From Hyphomicrobium sp. (lineage in GTDB: Bacteria; Pseudomonadota; Alphaproteobacteria; Rhizobiales; Hyphomicrobiaceae): a stretch of DNA of 64,000 bases. The stretch lies in contig JASBTM010000003.1 in assembly GCA_030148425.1 (NCBI GenBank), positions 372,001 through 436,000 of the forward strand, read 5' to 3'. Under the pieces are notes generated by a model. It was not told the DNA's origin. It was given only the letters and a program-made list of their open reading frames with translations, and made no database searches. Position 1 is the stretch's first letter, and each line of letters opens with the position of its first letter. The position numbers and the translations under genes are program-made. Positions 27,697 to 37,900 of this stretch are shown here, piece after piece.

Positions 27697-27727
27697 CAAG
27701 CTGCCGGACAGGGACGCAGGCAGCTTG
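27697..27727 (-). terminator. Inverted repeat downstream of galU
   Basis: A perfect 9-base-pair stem (CAAGCTGCC / GGCAGCTTG, 13-base loop) lies 18 bases past the galU stop. It is in terminator position but lacks a T-run on the minus strand. Confidence 0.4.
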
Positions 27728-27744
27728 CCGTTGTGATTCGCTTC

Positions 27745-28641
27745 TCAGGCGTTTGTGCCGATTAGGCGCTTCAGGTCGCGCCGGAAATCGTCGGCGAGAT
27801 CTTCGCGCTCGAGCGCCAATGCGACGTTCGCCGTCAAGAAGCCGAGCTTCGAGCCGCAGTCGTAAATGTCGCCGTCGAAGCGCACGGCATGGAACGGCTG
27901 CTTGTCGTCGTTCATCATCGCGATCATGGAATCTGTGAGCTGGATTTCGCCGCCAGCGCCGCGTTCCTGCTTTTCGAGCAACGCGAAGACTTCGGGCTGC
28001 AGCACATAGCGGCCGGTGATGTGAAGGTTCGAAGGCGCGGTGCCAGGCTGCGGCTTCTCGACCATATTCGTGATCTCGGAAACTTTCGCCTTCACGTCTT
28101 TCACGCCGACGATGCCGTATTGATGCGTCTGATCCTCAGGAACCGGAGCAACGGCGATCAGATTGCCGCCGGTTTTCGAATAGGCTTCGATCATGTCGGC
28201 GAGGCAAGACGTCTGACCGTGATGGAGCATATCCGGAAGCAGTAGCGCGAAGGGTTCGTTGCCGACGAGTTCGCGCGCGCACCAAACAGCGTGCCCAAGA
28301 CCTAGCGGAGATTGTTGGCGCGTGAAGCTGGTCTGCCCGGCTTGCGGCAGATCGCGCGCGAGAGCTTCGATCTCCTTTTTCTTACCGCGCGCGGCAAGAG
28401 TTGATTCAAGCTCGAACTGTTTGTCGAAGTGATCTTCGATGACGCCTTTGTTGCGTCCGGTGACGAAAATGAAATGCTCGATGCCGGCCGCGCGCGCTTC
28501 ATCGACCACATGCTGGAGCACCGGACGGTCGACCACCGTCAGCATCTCTTTCGGTACGGCCTTGGTGGCTGGAAGAAAGCGGGTTCCGAGCCCGGCGACC
28601 GGGAAAACGGCTTTTCGAATAGGTTTCTTCACAGTGTTCAT
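27745..28641 (-). CDS. galU: UTP-glucose-1-phosphate uridylyltransferase
   Basis: Makes UDP-glucose for exopolysaccharide, lipopolysaccharide and glucan synthesis. The 298-residue product shows the nucleotide-binding motif AGLGTRFLPATKAVPKEML, the VTGRNK segment, LPDM with the metal-binding Asp, and VEKPQPGTAPSN. Length and N-terminus are typical. It is divergent from galE (200-base gap), which uses its product. Confidence 0.95.
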   Translation of the reverse strand: MNTVKKPIRKAVFPVAGLGTRFLPATKAVPKEMLTVVDRPVLQHVVDEARAAGIEHFIFVTGRNKGVIEDHFDKQFELESTLAARGKKKEIEALARDLPQAGQTSFTRQQSPLGLGHAVWCARELVGNEPFALLLPDMLHHGQTSCLADMIEAYSKTGGNLIAVAPVPEDQTHQYGIVGVKDVKAKVSEITNMVEKPQPGTAPSNLHITGRYVLQPEVFALLEKQERGAGGEIQLTDSMIAMMNDDKQPFHAVRFDGDIYDCGSKLGFLTANVALALEREDLADDFRRDLKRLIGTNA

Positions 28642-28841
28642 AAAAAGCTCCGACGACGCGATTTTGCTGGTCCGCCTTCGACTTGCAACGGCTCAGATTA
28701 ATTCCGTATTTGAGGGAAAGATGTCGTTCGAGATACCGAATGGGCTATTTGCACACTAGGGCCGTCTCCGTTAGGTCTGGGCGGTCATCAAGCGGAATCA
28801 GCCGCGCACGTGGGTATAGAACTCGGGAGTCCATTGCAACT

Positions 28842-29843
28842 ATGAGCGTGCTTGTTACGGGAGGCGCGGGCTACATCGGCAGCCACATGGTGCTGGAGCT
28901 TCTGGATGCAGGAGAAGATGTCGTCGTCCTCGATAATCTGTCTACGGGATTTCGTTGGGCGGTCGACCGCCGGGCGGCGCTCGTCGTTGGCGATATTGCC
29001 AATAACGCGCTCGTTAGGGAAACGATCCATTCGCATAACGTAAACGCGATCATCCACTTCGCTGGTTCGGTTGTCGTTCCGGATTCGGTTTCCGATCCGC
29101 TCGGCTACTATCTCAACAATACGGTGAATTCGCGGGGACTGATCGCGGCGGCGGTCGAAACTGGTGTGAAGAACTTCATTTTTTCCTCGACGGCCGCCGT
29201 CTATGGCAATCCTGAGGAGAACCCAGTGCTGGAAAGTGCGCCACCGGCGCCGATGTCGCCTTACGGTTCTTCGAAGCTCATGACGGAGATCATGTTGTCG
29301 GATGCCGCGCGTGCGCACGATTTCCGCTTTGTCGCGCTTCGCTACTTCAACGTCGCGGGTGCTGATCCGAAGGGTCGGTCGGGACAATCGACGCCGCGCG
29401 CAACGCATCTGATCAAGGTCGCGTGCGAGACGGCGCTCAGCAAGCGTTCCGAGATGGAGATTTTCGGCATCGACTATCCGACGCCGGACGGAACGTGCGT
29501 GCGGGACTACATCCACGTAACCGATCTCGCCAACGCGCACTCGGTGGCCTTGCAGTATTTGCGGGACGGCGGCCCGTCGGATATTTTCAATTGTGGGTAT
29601 TCAAAGGGCTACTCGGTGGTCGAGGTCGTCGCTGCGGTGAAGCGCGTTTCGGGCGTCGATTTCAAAGTAGTGCTATCGCCGCGGCGTCCGGGAGATCCGG
29701 CGGCCATCGTTGCTGGTTCGGATAAAATACGTGACCGGCTCGGCTGGCGGCCGAAGAACGACAACCTGGAGCAGATCGTTGCCCAAGCGCTGAATTGGGA
29801 GCGACGGGTCGACGAGCTCAAGGCGACCGCGCTCGCTAATTGA
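28842..29843 (+). CDS. galE: UDP-glucose 4-epimerase
   Basis: Extended short-chain dehydrogenase that interconverts UDP-glucose and UDP-galactose with bound NAD. The 333-residue product has the NAD motif GGAGYIGSHMV, the catalytic Ser-Tyr-Lys set (SSTAAVYG, SPYGSSK) and the RYFNVAGAD segment of GalE. The ATG at 28842 (MSVLVTGGAGYIG) gives the family N-terminus; upstream in-frame codons are not family-like. Divergent from galU. Confidence 0.95.
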   Translation: MSVLVTGGAGYIGSHMVLELLDAGEDVVVLDNLSTGFRWAVDRRAALVVGDIANNALVRETIHSHNVNAIIHFAGSVVVPDSVSDPLGYYLNNTVNSRGLIAAAVETGVKNFIFSSTAAVYGNPEENPVLESAPPAPMSPYGSSKLMTEIMLSDAARAHDFRFVALRYFNVAGADPKGRSGQSTPRATHLIKVACETALSKRSEMEIFGIDYPTPDGTCVRDYIHVTDLANAHSVALQYLRDGGPSDIFNCGYSKGYSVVEVVAAVKRVSGVDFKVVLSPRRPGDPAAIVAGSDKIRDRLGWRPKNDNLEQIVAQALNWERRVDELKATALAN

Positions 29844-29956
29844 GCCGTAAAAACGCCGTTAAAATCGAGCACTGCCGTTAGGTCCGGGACTTGAAGCGCA
29901 CAAACTTCGCATGCCCGGGACAATGGATCTCGAAGATTGAGGAGAGCGCTGCCGTA

Positions 29957-31213
29957 ATGCTGGTCGTCACGCGATTTTATGCAGTATTGGCAGCCGCTCT
30001 GCTGATCTCGGTGTTCGGCATCGTGGCAACGGCTCTCCGCGCGGAGCCGAGCCAGGATTTCCGAACCTTTGTTGCAAGCCTCTGGCCGCAGGCGAAAGCC
30101 GCCGGAGTCAGTCGCAAGACGTTCGACGCGGCTTTTGCAGGCGTGCAGCCCGACTACACCATTCCCGATCTCGATATTCCTGGGCGGCCCAAGGTCGATA
30201 ACACCGGGCAGGCCGAATTCACGAAAACTGCCGCCGACTATCTTTCGAAAGGTTATCTCGAAAAGCTCGGGGAGCAGGGAAAGAAGTTCCTCGCCGAGCA
30301 CAAAGCCGCGCTCGAACGGATTGAAGGGCTGACGGGCGTCGATCGCTATACGCTCGTCGCCATCTGGGGGCGCGAAACCGCTTACGGAACCTATCATCCG
30401 CCGAACGACGCGATCCGCATGCTGGCGACGCTCGCTTACGTGGGGAAACGCAAAGAGAAGTTTCAGGAAGAACTCATTGCGGCGCTCGTCATGCTGCAGC
30501 AGGGCGTTCCCCGTTCGGACATGAAATCATCGTGGGCGGGCGCGGTCGGTCTGACGCAAGCAATGCCGACGGAATATTTGAAGTTCGCAATAGACGGCGA
30601 TGGCGACGGAAAGATCGACATCTGGCGGTCGGTCGCGGATGCGCTGGCCTTCACCGCGAAGCAGCTCGAAGGCAAGGGGTGGGTTCGCGGCGCGCGCTGG
30701 GGCTACGAGGTGGTTGCACCAGCTCATGCGGATTGTTCGCTCGAAGGGCCGCCGGACACGCGCCCCATCGCAGATTGGGTGAAGTTGGGTTTCAAGAAGG
30801 CCAGCGGGCGACCGTTTACGAAGGCGGAGCTGCAGTCGGACGCGTATTTGATGATGCCGGGTGGCGCTTATGGTCCTGCGTTTCTAGCTGCCCAGAACTT
30901 CCGCGTCATCAGGCTCTACAACACATCCGATCTCTATGCTCTCTTCGTCGGCAATCTGGGCGACCGGATCCGGGGCGAGGGTGAGTTCGTGACGCCGTGG
31001 AAGTCGTTCGCTCAGCCGAAAACGCGCACCGTCGAGGGAATACAGACGCGACTGCAGAAACTCGGCTACCCGATGGACAAGATCGACGGCAAGATCGGGT
31101 CCAATACGCGTAAGCAGATCGGGCTTTACGAAAAGGCGAACGGGTTGGCGATCGATTGCTGGCCGTCGGATCGGGTCTTGGCTCACGCGGATGCGCGCGC
31201 GGCTGGGCGTTGA
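29957..31213 (+). CDS. Lytic murein transglycosylase (MltB type) with peptidoglycan-binding domain
   Basis: Periplasmic enzyme that cleaves peptidoglycan glycan strands, leaving 1,6-anhydro ends. The 418-residue product has an N-terminal signal sequence (residues 1-31), an SLT_2 domain with the catalytic Glu in AIWGRETAYGTY and the motif SWAGAVGLTQAMPTEY, and a C-terminal peptidoglycan-binding domain (TVEGIQTRLQKLGYPMDKID). The ATG at 29957 places the hydrophobic signal at the N-terminus; a TTG at 29891 would add 22 residues. The start is 113 bases after galE. The next gene may share its transcript. Confidence 0.9.
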   Translation: MLVVTRFYAVLAAALLISVFGIVATALRAEPSQDFRTFVASLWPQAKAAGVSRKTFDAAFAGVQPDYTIPDLDIPGRPKVDNTGQAEFTKTAADYLSKGYLEKLGEQGKKFLAEHKAALERIEGLTGVDRYTLVAIWGRETAYGTYHPPNDAIRMLATLAYVGKRKEKFQEELIAALVMLQQGVPRSDMKSSWAGAVGLTQAMPTEYLKFAIDGDGDGKIDIWRSVADALAFTAKQLEGKGWVRGARWGYEVVAPAHADCSLEGPPDTRPIADWVKLGFKKASGRPFTKAELQSDAYLMMPGGAYGPAFLAAQNFRVIRLYNTSDLYALFVGNLGDRIRGEGEFVTPWKSFAQPKTRTVEGIQTRLQKLGYPMDKIDGKIGSNTRKQIGLYEKANGLAIDCWPSDRVLAHADARAAGR

Positions 31214-31327
31214 GCCGATTATTACAACGCCTGCCCGTGTTGGACCGGAGGTGGCGAAGCTGTATGCTCCCGGCCAGGGAATCGTAGAGGCCGCCCGACC
31301 AGAGGCTCGCGAAAGGCACAAGACGGT

Positions 31328-32683
31328 ATGAGCGCCCTATCGAGGCAGTTCCGCTCAACGCAGTTCCGCAACTGGGGCTTATCTTTCGTGGCGCTCGCCA
31401 TTCTGATGGCGATCCTGATGCCCGTGGCCCGCGCCGGAGACGACGACCAAGCCGGAACCTTTCTGACGTCCTTCCCGGACAACGATGTCTATCAGCTCAG
31501 CGTATTCGGCGATGACTTTGCTCCGGGTTTGCTCAGCGGGCTAATCGTTGCTTTCAACTCGGACGTCCGGCTCAACATTCAAAAGCAGGTGACGCCTATT
31601 GCGGGCGTTGCGATGCCGAATTTCGACAGCAAGGTTTTGGCGCTGGAAAAGACAATCGCCGCGCAGCCTTTCAACATCGCCGTCGTCATGACCGGGCAGG
31701 ACGACCGCATCTCGATCAAGGGGGCGGACGGCAAGCGCTTGCCGATCGGAAGCGAAGCCTGGATGATCGAATACACGCGGCGCGTCGACAGGCTGATGCG
31801 CGCGTTCAAGACCAACAACGCCGCCGTCTATTGGGTGGGGTTGCCGAACCTCGCGCGGACGGACGCCAACGATCTCGCGCAACGCATCAACGACGTGATC
31901 CGCGAGCGGGCTTATCTCAACGGTTATAAGTACGTCGATTCCTATCAGGGCTTCACCGACGAGAACGGCGCTTATTCGGCATACGGCCCCGACCTTGAGG
32001 GTGCCATTCGTCTGCTTCGTCTCAGAGATGGCACCAACTTCACCGACGCAGGTAATCGCAAGCTCGCGCATTTCGTCGAGAAGGAGCTTCGGCCGGATCT
32101 CATTCAGGCGAAAGCCAACCGGAATATTCCGCTGCTCGGGGCGGACGCCGAGCAGGCGAAGATCAATCCGGGTAATGCCGTGAAAACACCCGCGCCATCG
32201 TCGCCTCTCGCACTCGGGTCCGATGCCGATGCGAAAACGCCAGTCGTGCGTGCGAAGGGATACAACGGAACGGCGGCATCTTCGGCGGGAGATGGTTCCG
32301 GCGACCAGAAGGAAGACAACAGCAAAATCGTCTTGAAGATGGTGGGCGCTAGTGGTCGCGAGGAAACGCAGACCATTCCGATCGCGCGCCCGGCTATTCC
32401 CGCGTCGGTCGTCGCGATTATGGCGCGGCGGGAAGCTTCAGGTCAGAGAGGCGATATGCTTGTCGATCAGATCTCCGGCGGACTGACGCTGATGAGTTCG
32501 ATTTCGCCGTCGGGCAATCGCGACCGCGGCAGGCTATCGCCGACGCAAGCGCCGTACTTCCGGCTTCTCGTCAAGGGCGAGCGCTTGCAGCCGAAACCGG
32601 GACGCGCCGACGATCTCACGTGGCCGCCGAAGCCCGACACCACCAGCCAGTCGAAGCCTGCAGAAGTTCCGGGACGGGGTTGA
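31328..32683 (+). CDS. DUF459 SGNH-hydrolase-like exported protein, catalytic residues apparently lost
   Basis: A 451-residue protein with a signal anchor (residues about 17-36), an SGNH-fold domain (about 50-260) of the DUF459 family and a long variable tail. In active SGNH esterases the first block reads GDS; here it is GDDF, so the nucleophilic Ser is Asp. The TGQND-like block reads TGQDD, and the DGxHF block reads DGTNF, so the catalytic His is Asn. It is therefore probably a binding or scaffold protein rather than an esterase. It follows the lytic transglycosylase by 114 bases, suggesting a peptidoglycan-related role. Confidence 0.75.
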   Translation: MSALSRQFRSTQFRNWGLSFVALAILMAILMPVARAGDDDQAGTFLTSFPDNDVYQLSVFGDDFAPGLLSGLIVAFNSDVRLNIQKQVTPIAGVAMPNFDSKVLALEKTIAAQPFNIAVVMTGQDDRISIKGADGKRLPIGSEAWMIEYTRRVDRLMRAFKTNNAAVYWVGLPNLARTDANDLAQRINDVIRERAYLNGYKYVDSYQGFTDENGAYSAYGPDLEGAIRLLRLRDGTNFTDAGNRKLAHFVEKELRPDLIQAKANRNIPLLGADAEQAKINPGNAVKTPAPSSPLALGSDADAKTPVVRAKGYNGTAASSAGDGSGDQKEDNSKIVLKMVGASGREETQTIPIARPAIPASVVAIMARREASGQRGDMLVDQISGGLTLMSSISPSGNRDRGRLSPTQAPYFRLLVKGERLQPKPGRADDLTWPPKPDTTSQSKPAEVPGRG

Positions 32684-32761
32684 GGGTGGCAACGCATTCG
32701 CCGGCCGTCTCCAACATGATTTTGCGATAGCGCTGTGCGTTGGGGGGGGAGGATTTGCAGC

Positions 32762-33292
32762 ATGGCGAAGCTCGTCTTTGGAATGAATCAGTCCTTGGAC
32801 GGCTATGTCGATCACATGGCATATGCGCCAAGCCCATCGCTTTTCCATCATTACATCGAGCAGGCGCGCGACCAGATAGATAGCGTTTACGGTCGCCGGT
32901 TGTACGAAGTCATGTGTTATTGGGACGAGGATCATCCCGAGTGGGATGCGGCTCGGCGCGACTTCGCGGCTGCGTGGCGGCGCCAACAGAAGTGGGTCGT
33001 GTCGCGCTCTTTGAAGTTAGTCGGTCCGAACGCCACACTGGTCGACGAAGACATCGAGGCGGCGATACGCGCACTCAAGGCGCAGCTCGTTGGGGAGATA
33101 CAAGTTGGCGGACCAGACTTGGCACAGAGCCTGACTGACCTTGGTCTTATTGATGAGTATCGCCTGTACCTCCACCCCTTCGTGCTCGGTCGCGGTAAGC
33201 CATTCTTCGCGGGCCCCCGGCCGCCGCTCCGCCTTGTGGCCAGCGATCGAATTGGCGAGGACGTCATCAGGTTGACGTACGTTCCCGCCTGA
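32762..33292 (+). CDS. Dihydrofolate reductase / RibD C-terminal domain family protein
   Basis: A 176-residue stand-alone RibD-C/DHFR-fold protein. It shows MNQSLDGYVD at the start, YEVMCYW, and the C-terminal EIQVGGPDLAQSLTDLGLIDEY with HPFVLGRGKPFF, typical of the small NAD(P)H-dependent reductases annotated as DHFR family. GGAGG stands 9 bases before the ATG. Its substrate is unknown; such proteins are not the housekeeping FolA. It sits alone between the DUF459 gene and convergent gltD. Confidence 0.8.
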   Translation: MAKLVFGMNQSLDGYVDHMAYAPSPSLFHHYIEQARDQIDSVYGRRLYEVMCYWDEDHPEWDAARRDFAAAWRRQQKWVVSRSLKLVGPNATLVDEDIEAAIRALKAQLVGEIQVGGPDLAQSLTDLGLIDEYRLYLHPFVLGRGKPFFAGPRPPLRLVASDRIGEDVIRLTYVPA

Positions 33293-33421
33293 ACGCGTGG
33301 CGGGCTGCGCCGATGCGTCATCCGCTTCGCGAGAATGCGCCGGCTGGGGCCGGCATGGATTGCCGGCGCCTGCCTCTCATCTGTCTTGGCGCGATTGCGC
33401 TATGTCTCGCGTAACGGCGTC

Positions 33422-34861
33422 TTAACGCGGCAGGACGGTCGAGCCCATCAGGAACTTGTCGATGGCGTGCGCCGCCTGACGTCCCTCGCGGATCGCCCAG
33501 ACAACAAGCGACTGGCCACGTCGAATGTCGCCCGCGCAGAAGAGCTTCGGCGACGACGCGAGCTTGTAGTCTTTGTCCGTGGCATCGAGGCCCTTGAAGC
33601 GGCCGCGCGGCACAACGGGGAGCGCGAACTCCTTGACGATGTCGGTTTCGACCGGGCCGGAAAAGCCCATCGCGAACAGCACGAGGTCGGCGTCGAGAGC
33701 GCCTTCCGTGCCCTTGATCGGCTGCAGATTGGCGTTGACGCGGGTGTAGTGAAGCTTCTTCACCTTGCCGTCTTCGCCGGTGAAGCCCGTCGTCGAAATC
33801 GAATACTCGGTCTTGGCGCCTTCCGCTTGCGATGTCGAGATGCGCAGCTTCAACGGCCAGTTGGGCCATGACAGCGCCTTCACCTCTTTTTCCGGAGGCA
33901 TGGGCATAATTTCGAGCTGCGTCACGCTCTTCGCGCCTTGCCGGAACGAGGTGCCGATGCAGTCGGAGCCGGTGTCGCCGCCGCCGATGACGATGACGTG
34001 CTTACCGGCGGCCGAGATCTCCTGTGTCTTCGGCTTCTGCGGCTCGCCCGCGTTGCGGCGGTTCTGCTGCGGCAGGAAATCCATGGCGTAATGCAGGCCA
34101 TCCAGGTTGCGGCCCGGCGACTTCGCGAAGAAGTCGAAAGGCTGCTCGGAACCGATGGCGATCAAGACGGCGTCGTGCTTCGATTCAAGATACTTCGCGG
34201 AGAGATCCTGGCCGACGTGGATGCCGCAATGGAAGGTGACGCCTTCGCCTTCCATCTGCTTGACGCGACGGGCGATGACGTCTTTTTCCATCTTGAAATC
34301 GGGGATGCCATAGACAAGCAGGCCGCCGGGGCGCGCATTCTTTTCGTAGACATGAACTTCATGTCCGGCGCGCGCCAACTGCTGCGCGGCGGCGAGGCCA
34401 GCCGGGCCCGAGCCAACGATCGCGACTTTCTTGCCCGTCTTCTTTTCTGGCGGCAGCGGCTGAACCCAGCCTTCTTCCCAGGCGCGATCCGCAATCGAGC
34501 ATTCGATGGTTTTGATCGTGACAGGAGTGTCGTCGATGTTGAGCGTGCACGACGCTTCGCAAGGCGCTGGGCAAATGCGGCCCGTCACCTCTGGGAAGTT
34601 GTTCGTCGAATGCAAATTCTCAGCGGCTTCTTTCCAGTCGCCACGGTAGGCGAGGTCATTCCAGTCCGGGATCTGGTTGTTGACCGGGCAGCCGTTGTGA
34701 CAATACGGAATGCCGCAATCCATGCAACGTGCGGCCTGCTTTTTGATTTCAGGCTCGGACAGCGGAACGACGAATTCCTTGTAGTGCTTCAGGCGCTCGT
34801 CTACCGGCCGGTACTTGCGGTCGGAGCGGTCGATTTCAAGAAAACCTGTCGGCTTGCCCAT
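33422..34861 (-). CDS. gltD: Glutamate synthase (NADPH) small subunit
   Basis: FAD/NADPH- and iron-sulfur-containing subunit that supplies electrons to GltB for glutamate formation from glutamine and 2-oxoglutarate. The 479-residue product begins with the cysteine-rich iron-sulfur domain ([19 protein letters not shown], then [12 protein letters not shown]), followed by the FAD motif [18 protein letters not shown] and the NADPH motif [15 protein letters not shown]. It lies 51 bases downstream of gltB on the same strand, the normal operon order. Confidence 0.96.
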   Translation of the reverse strand: MGKPTGFLEIDRSDRKYRPVDERLKHYKEFVVPLSEPEIKKQAARCMDCGIPYCHNGCPVNNQIPDWNDLAYRGDWKEAAENLHSTNNFPEVTGRICPAPCEASCTLNIDDTPVTIKTIECSIADRAWEEGWVQPLPPEKKTGKKVAIVGSGPAGLAAAQQLARAGHEVHVYEKNARPGGLLVYGIPDFKMEKDVIARRVKQMEGEGVTFHCGIHVGQDLSAKYLESKHDAVLIAIGSEQPFDFFAKSPGRNLDGLHYAMDFLPQQNRRNAGEPQKPKTQEISAAGKHVIVIGGGDTGSDCIGTSFRQGAKSVTQLEIMPMPPEKEVKALSWPNWPLKLRISTSQAEGAKTEYSISTTGFTGEDGKVKKLHYTRVNANLQPIKGTEGALDADLVLFAMGFSGPVETDIVKEFALPVVPRGRFKGLDATDKDYKLASSPKLFCAGDIRRGQSLVVWAIREGRQAAHAIDKFLMGSTVLPR

Positions 34862-34912
34862 TCTTCTATTTCTTCTTTCGTCTTGTCTGTCCGCGGTGTG
34901 ACTGAGCGATCG

Positions 34913-37900
34913 CTATTGCTTGGCCGTTTCGAGCGCGGCCTCGCGATTGGTTTCGCGGGCTTTGGCGAGTTCGGTCAACGCGCGGCGGTATTCGACCGGC
35001 ATGACCTTCTTGAACTTCGGCAAGAAGGCCGCAAAGTCTTTCAGGATCTCCTGGGCACGGCGCGAATTGGTGTAGTGCGCGTGACGGGAGATCAGCGTGT
35101 GCAATCGCTCGGCATCCTGCTCGCGCATGTCGACCATGACGTTGCGCACCGCGATGGCAACGTCGCCACCCTGCTGGGCGAGCCTCTGCAGCGAACCAGC
35201 GTCCGCGGTAATCGCTTCGAGCTGGACCATATCCTTGTTGAGATGGTTTTCGAAATCGCCCTTCTCGTCGAGAACGTAGGCGATGCCGCCCGACATGCCC
35301 GCCGCGAAGTTGCGTCCGGTCTGGCCGAGAACGACGACAACGCCGCCGGTCATGTATTCGCAGCCGTGATCGCCCGTGCCTTCGACGACAGCGTAAGCAC
35401 CGGAGTTGCGGACCGCGAAACGCTCGCCCGCGACGCCACGGAAATAGCATTCGCCGGTGATGGCGCCGTAGAGCACGGTGTTGCCGACGATGATGCTTTC
35501 TTCCGGAACGATGCTCGACTTCGGATCGGGGCGCACGATGAGCTTGCCGCCCGATAGGCCTTTGCCGACGTAGTCGTTGCCTTCGCCGATAAGGTCGAGC
35601 GTGACGCCGTGCGCGACCCACGCGCCGAACGCTTGGCCGGCGGTGCCGTTGAAGGACATCCAGATGGTGTCTTCCGGAAGGCCAGCATGGCCGAAACGCT
35701 TGGCAACCTCGCCCGAGAGCATCGCGCCTGTCGAACGGTTGACGTTCTTGATCGCGACTTCAGCCTTCACCGGACGCTTTGTTTCGAGCGCCGCCTTCGC
35801 CAGCTCGATGAGCTTGACGTCGAGAACCTTGTCGAGGCCGTGATCCTGACGCTCGCTGTTGAAAATCGCGACGCCCTTCGGCGCGTGCGGCTTGTGGAAC
35901 AGCTTCGTGAAGTCGAGGCCGCGCGCCTTCCAATGCTCGATCGCGCGATCCTTATCGAGCTGGTCGCTTTGGCCGATCATTTCGTTGAAGGTGCGGAAGC
36001 CAAGCTGAGCCATGATCTCGCGGACTTCTTCGGCAACGAAGAAGAAGTAATTGATCACGTGCTCGGGCTTGCCGGAGAACTTTGCGCGCAGCACCGGATC
36101 TTGCGTCGCGACGCCGACCGGGCAGGTGTTCAGATGGCACTTGCGCATCATGATGCAGCCAGCCGCGATGAGCGGCGCGGTCGCGAAGCCGAACTCATCG
36201 GCACCGAGAAGCGCTCCGATCACGACGTCGCGGCCGGTGCGGACGCCGCCATCAACCTGCACGGCGATGCGGCCGCGCAGAAGGTTGGCGACGAGCGTCT
36301 GGTGCGTTTCGGCGAGGCCGATCTCCCACGGCGAACCGGCGTGCTTGATCGACGTCAGCGGGGACGCGCCTGTGCCGCCTTCGAAGCCCGAGATCGTCAC
36401 GTGGTCGGCGCGCGCCTTGGCGACGCCGGCAGCAACCGTACCGACACCGACTTCCGAGACGAGCTTCACCGAAACGTCAGCCTTCGGGTTGACGTTCTTC
36501 AGATCGTAGATGAGCTGCGCCAAGTCTTCGATGGAATAGATGTCGTGGTGCGGCGGCGGCGAGACGAGCGTCACGCCGGGGGTCGAGTGGCGGACCTTGG
36601 CGATCGTCGCATCGACCTTGTGGCCGGGCAGCTGACCGCCTTCGCCGGGCTTCGCGCCCTGCGCCATCTTGATCTGCATCATGTCCGAGTTGACGAGATA
36701 TTCCGTCGTCACGCCGAAGCGGCCGGACGCGATCTGCTTGATGGCAGAACGCATGGAGTCGCCATTCGGCATCGGCTTGAAGCGATCCGACTCCTCACCG
36801 CCCTCGCCGGTGTTCGACTTGCCGCCGATCCGGTTCATGGCAATCGCCAGCGTCGTATGCGCCTCGCGCGAGATCGAACCGAACGACATGGCGCCGGTGG
36901 CGAAACGCTTGACGATATCGGCTGCCGACTCGACTTCCTCGAGCGGCACCGGCTTGCGCTTTTCGTCCTCGGCGGTCTTGATCTTGAACAGGCCACGCAG
37001 CGTCAGAAGACGCTCGGCCTGGTCGTTCAGCATCTTTGCGAAAGCGCGATAGCGCTCCTGCGAATTGCCGCGGGCGGCGTGCTGTAGCAGCGACACCGTC
37101 TCGGCATTCCAGGCATGATCTTCGCCGCGGCTGCGATAGGCGTATTCACCGCCGACATCGAGCGCATTCTTGAAGATCTGGATCTCGCCGAACGCCTCGT
37201 TGTGGCGACGCACGGTCTCTTCCGCGATCTCCGGCAGGCCGACGCCCTCGATCTGACCATGGGTGCCGGTGAAATACTTGCTGATAAACTCCGAACGCAG
37301 GCCGACGGCGTCGAAGATCTGCGCACCGCAATAGGACTGGTAGGTGGAGATGCCCATCTTGGACATCACCTTCAGCAGGCCCTTGCCGATCGACTTGATG
37401 TAGCGCTTGACGATCTCATAGTCGTCGAGCTTGACCGGCAGATTGCCCTTCATCGCGATGATGGATTCGAAGGCCAGATATGGATTGATCGCTTCGGCGC
37501 CATAGCCTGCGAGACAGGCGAAGTGATGCACTTCGCGCGGCTCGCCCGACTCGACGACCAGACCCACCGAGGTGCGCAGGCCGGTGCGGATCAAGTGGTG
37601 ATGCACGGCGGCGCAGGCCAGCAGTGCCGGGATCGGGATACGATCCGAGCCGGCCATGCGGTCCGACAGGATGATGATGTTGACGCCTTCGCGCACCGCA
37701 CCTTCGGCACGGGCACAGAGCTCATCCAGCACCTGCTCCATGCCCGACGAACCGAGACCGGCATGGAAGGTGGTGTCGAGGGTGCGCGAGACGAAGTGCG
37801 AATCGGCAACATCCGAGATCGAACGGATCTTTTCGAGATCCTGGTCGGTGAGGATCGGCTGACGGACTTCGAGACGCTTGGTGGTGGCGACGCCCTCATG

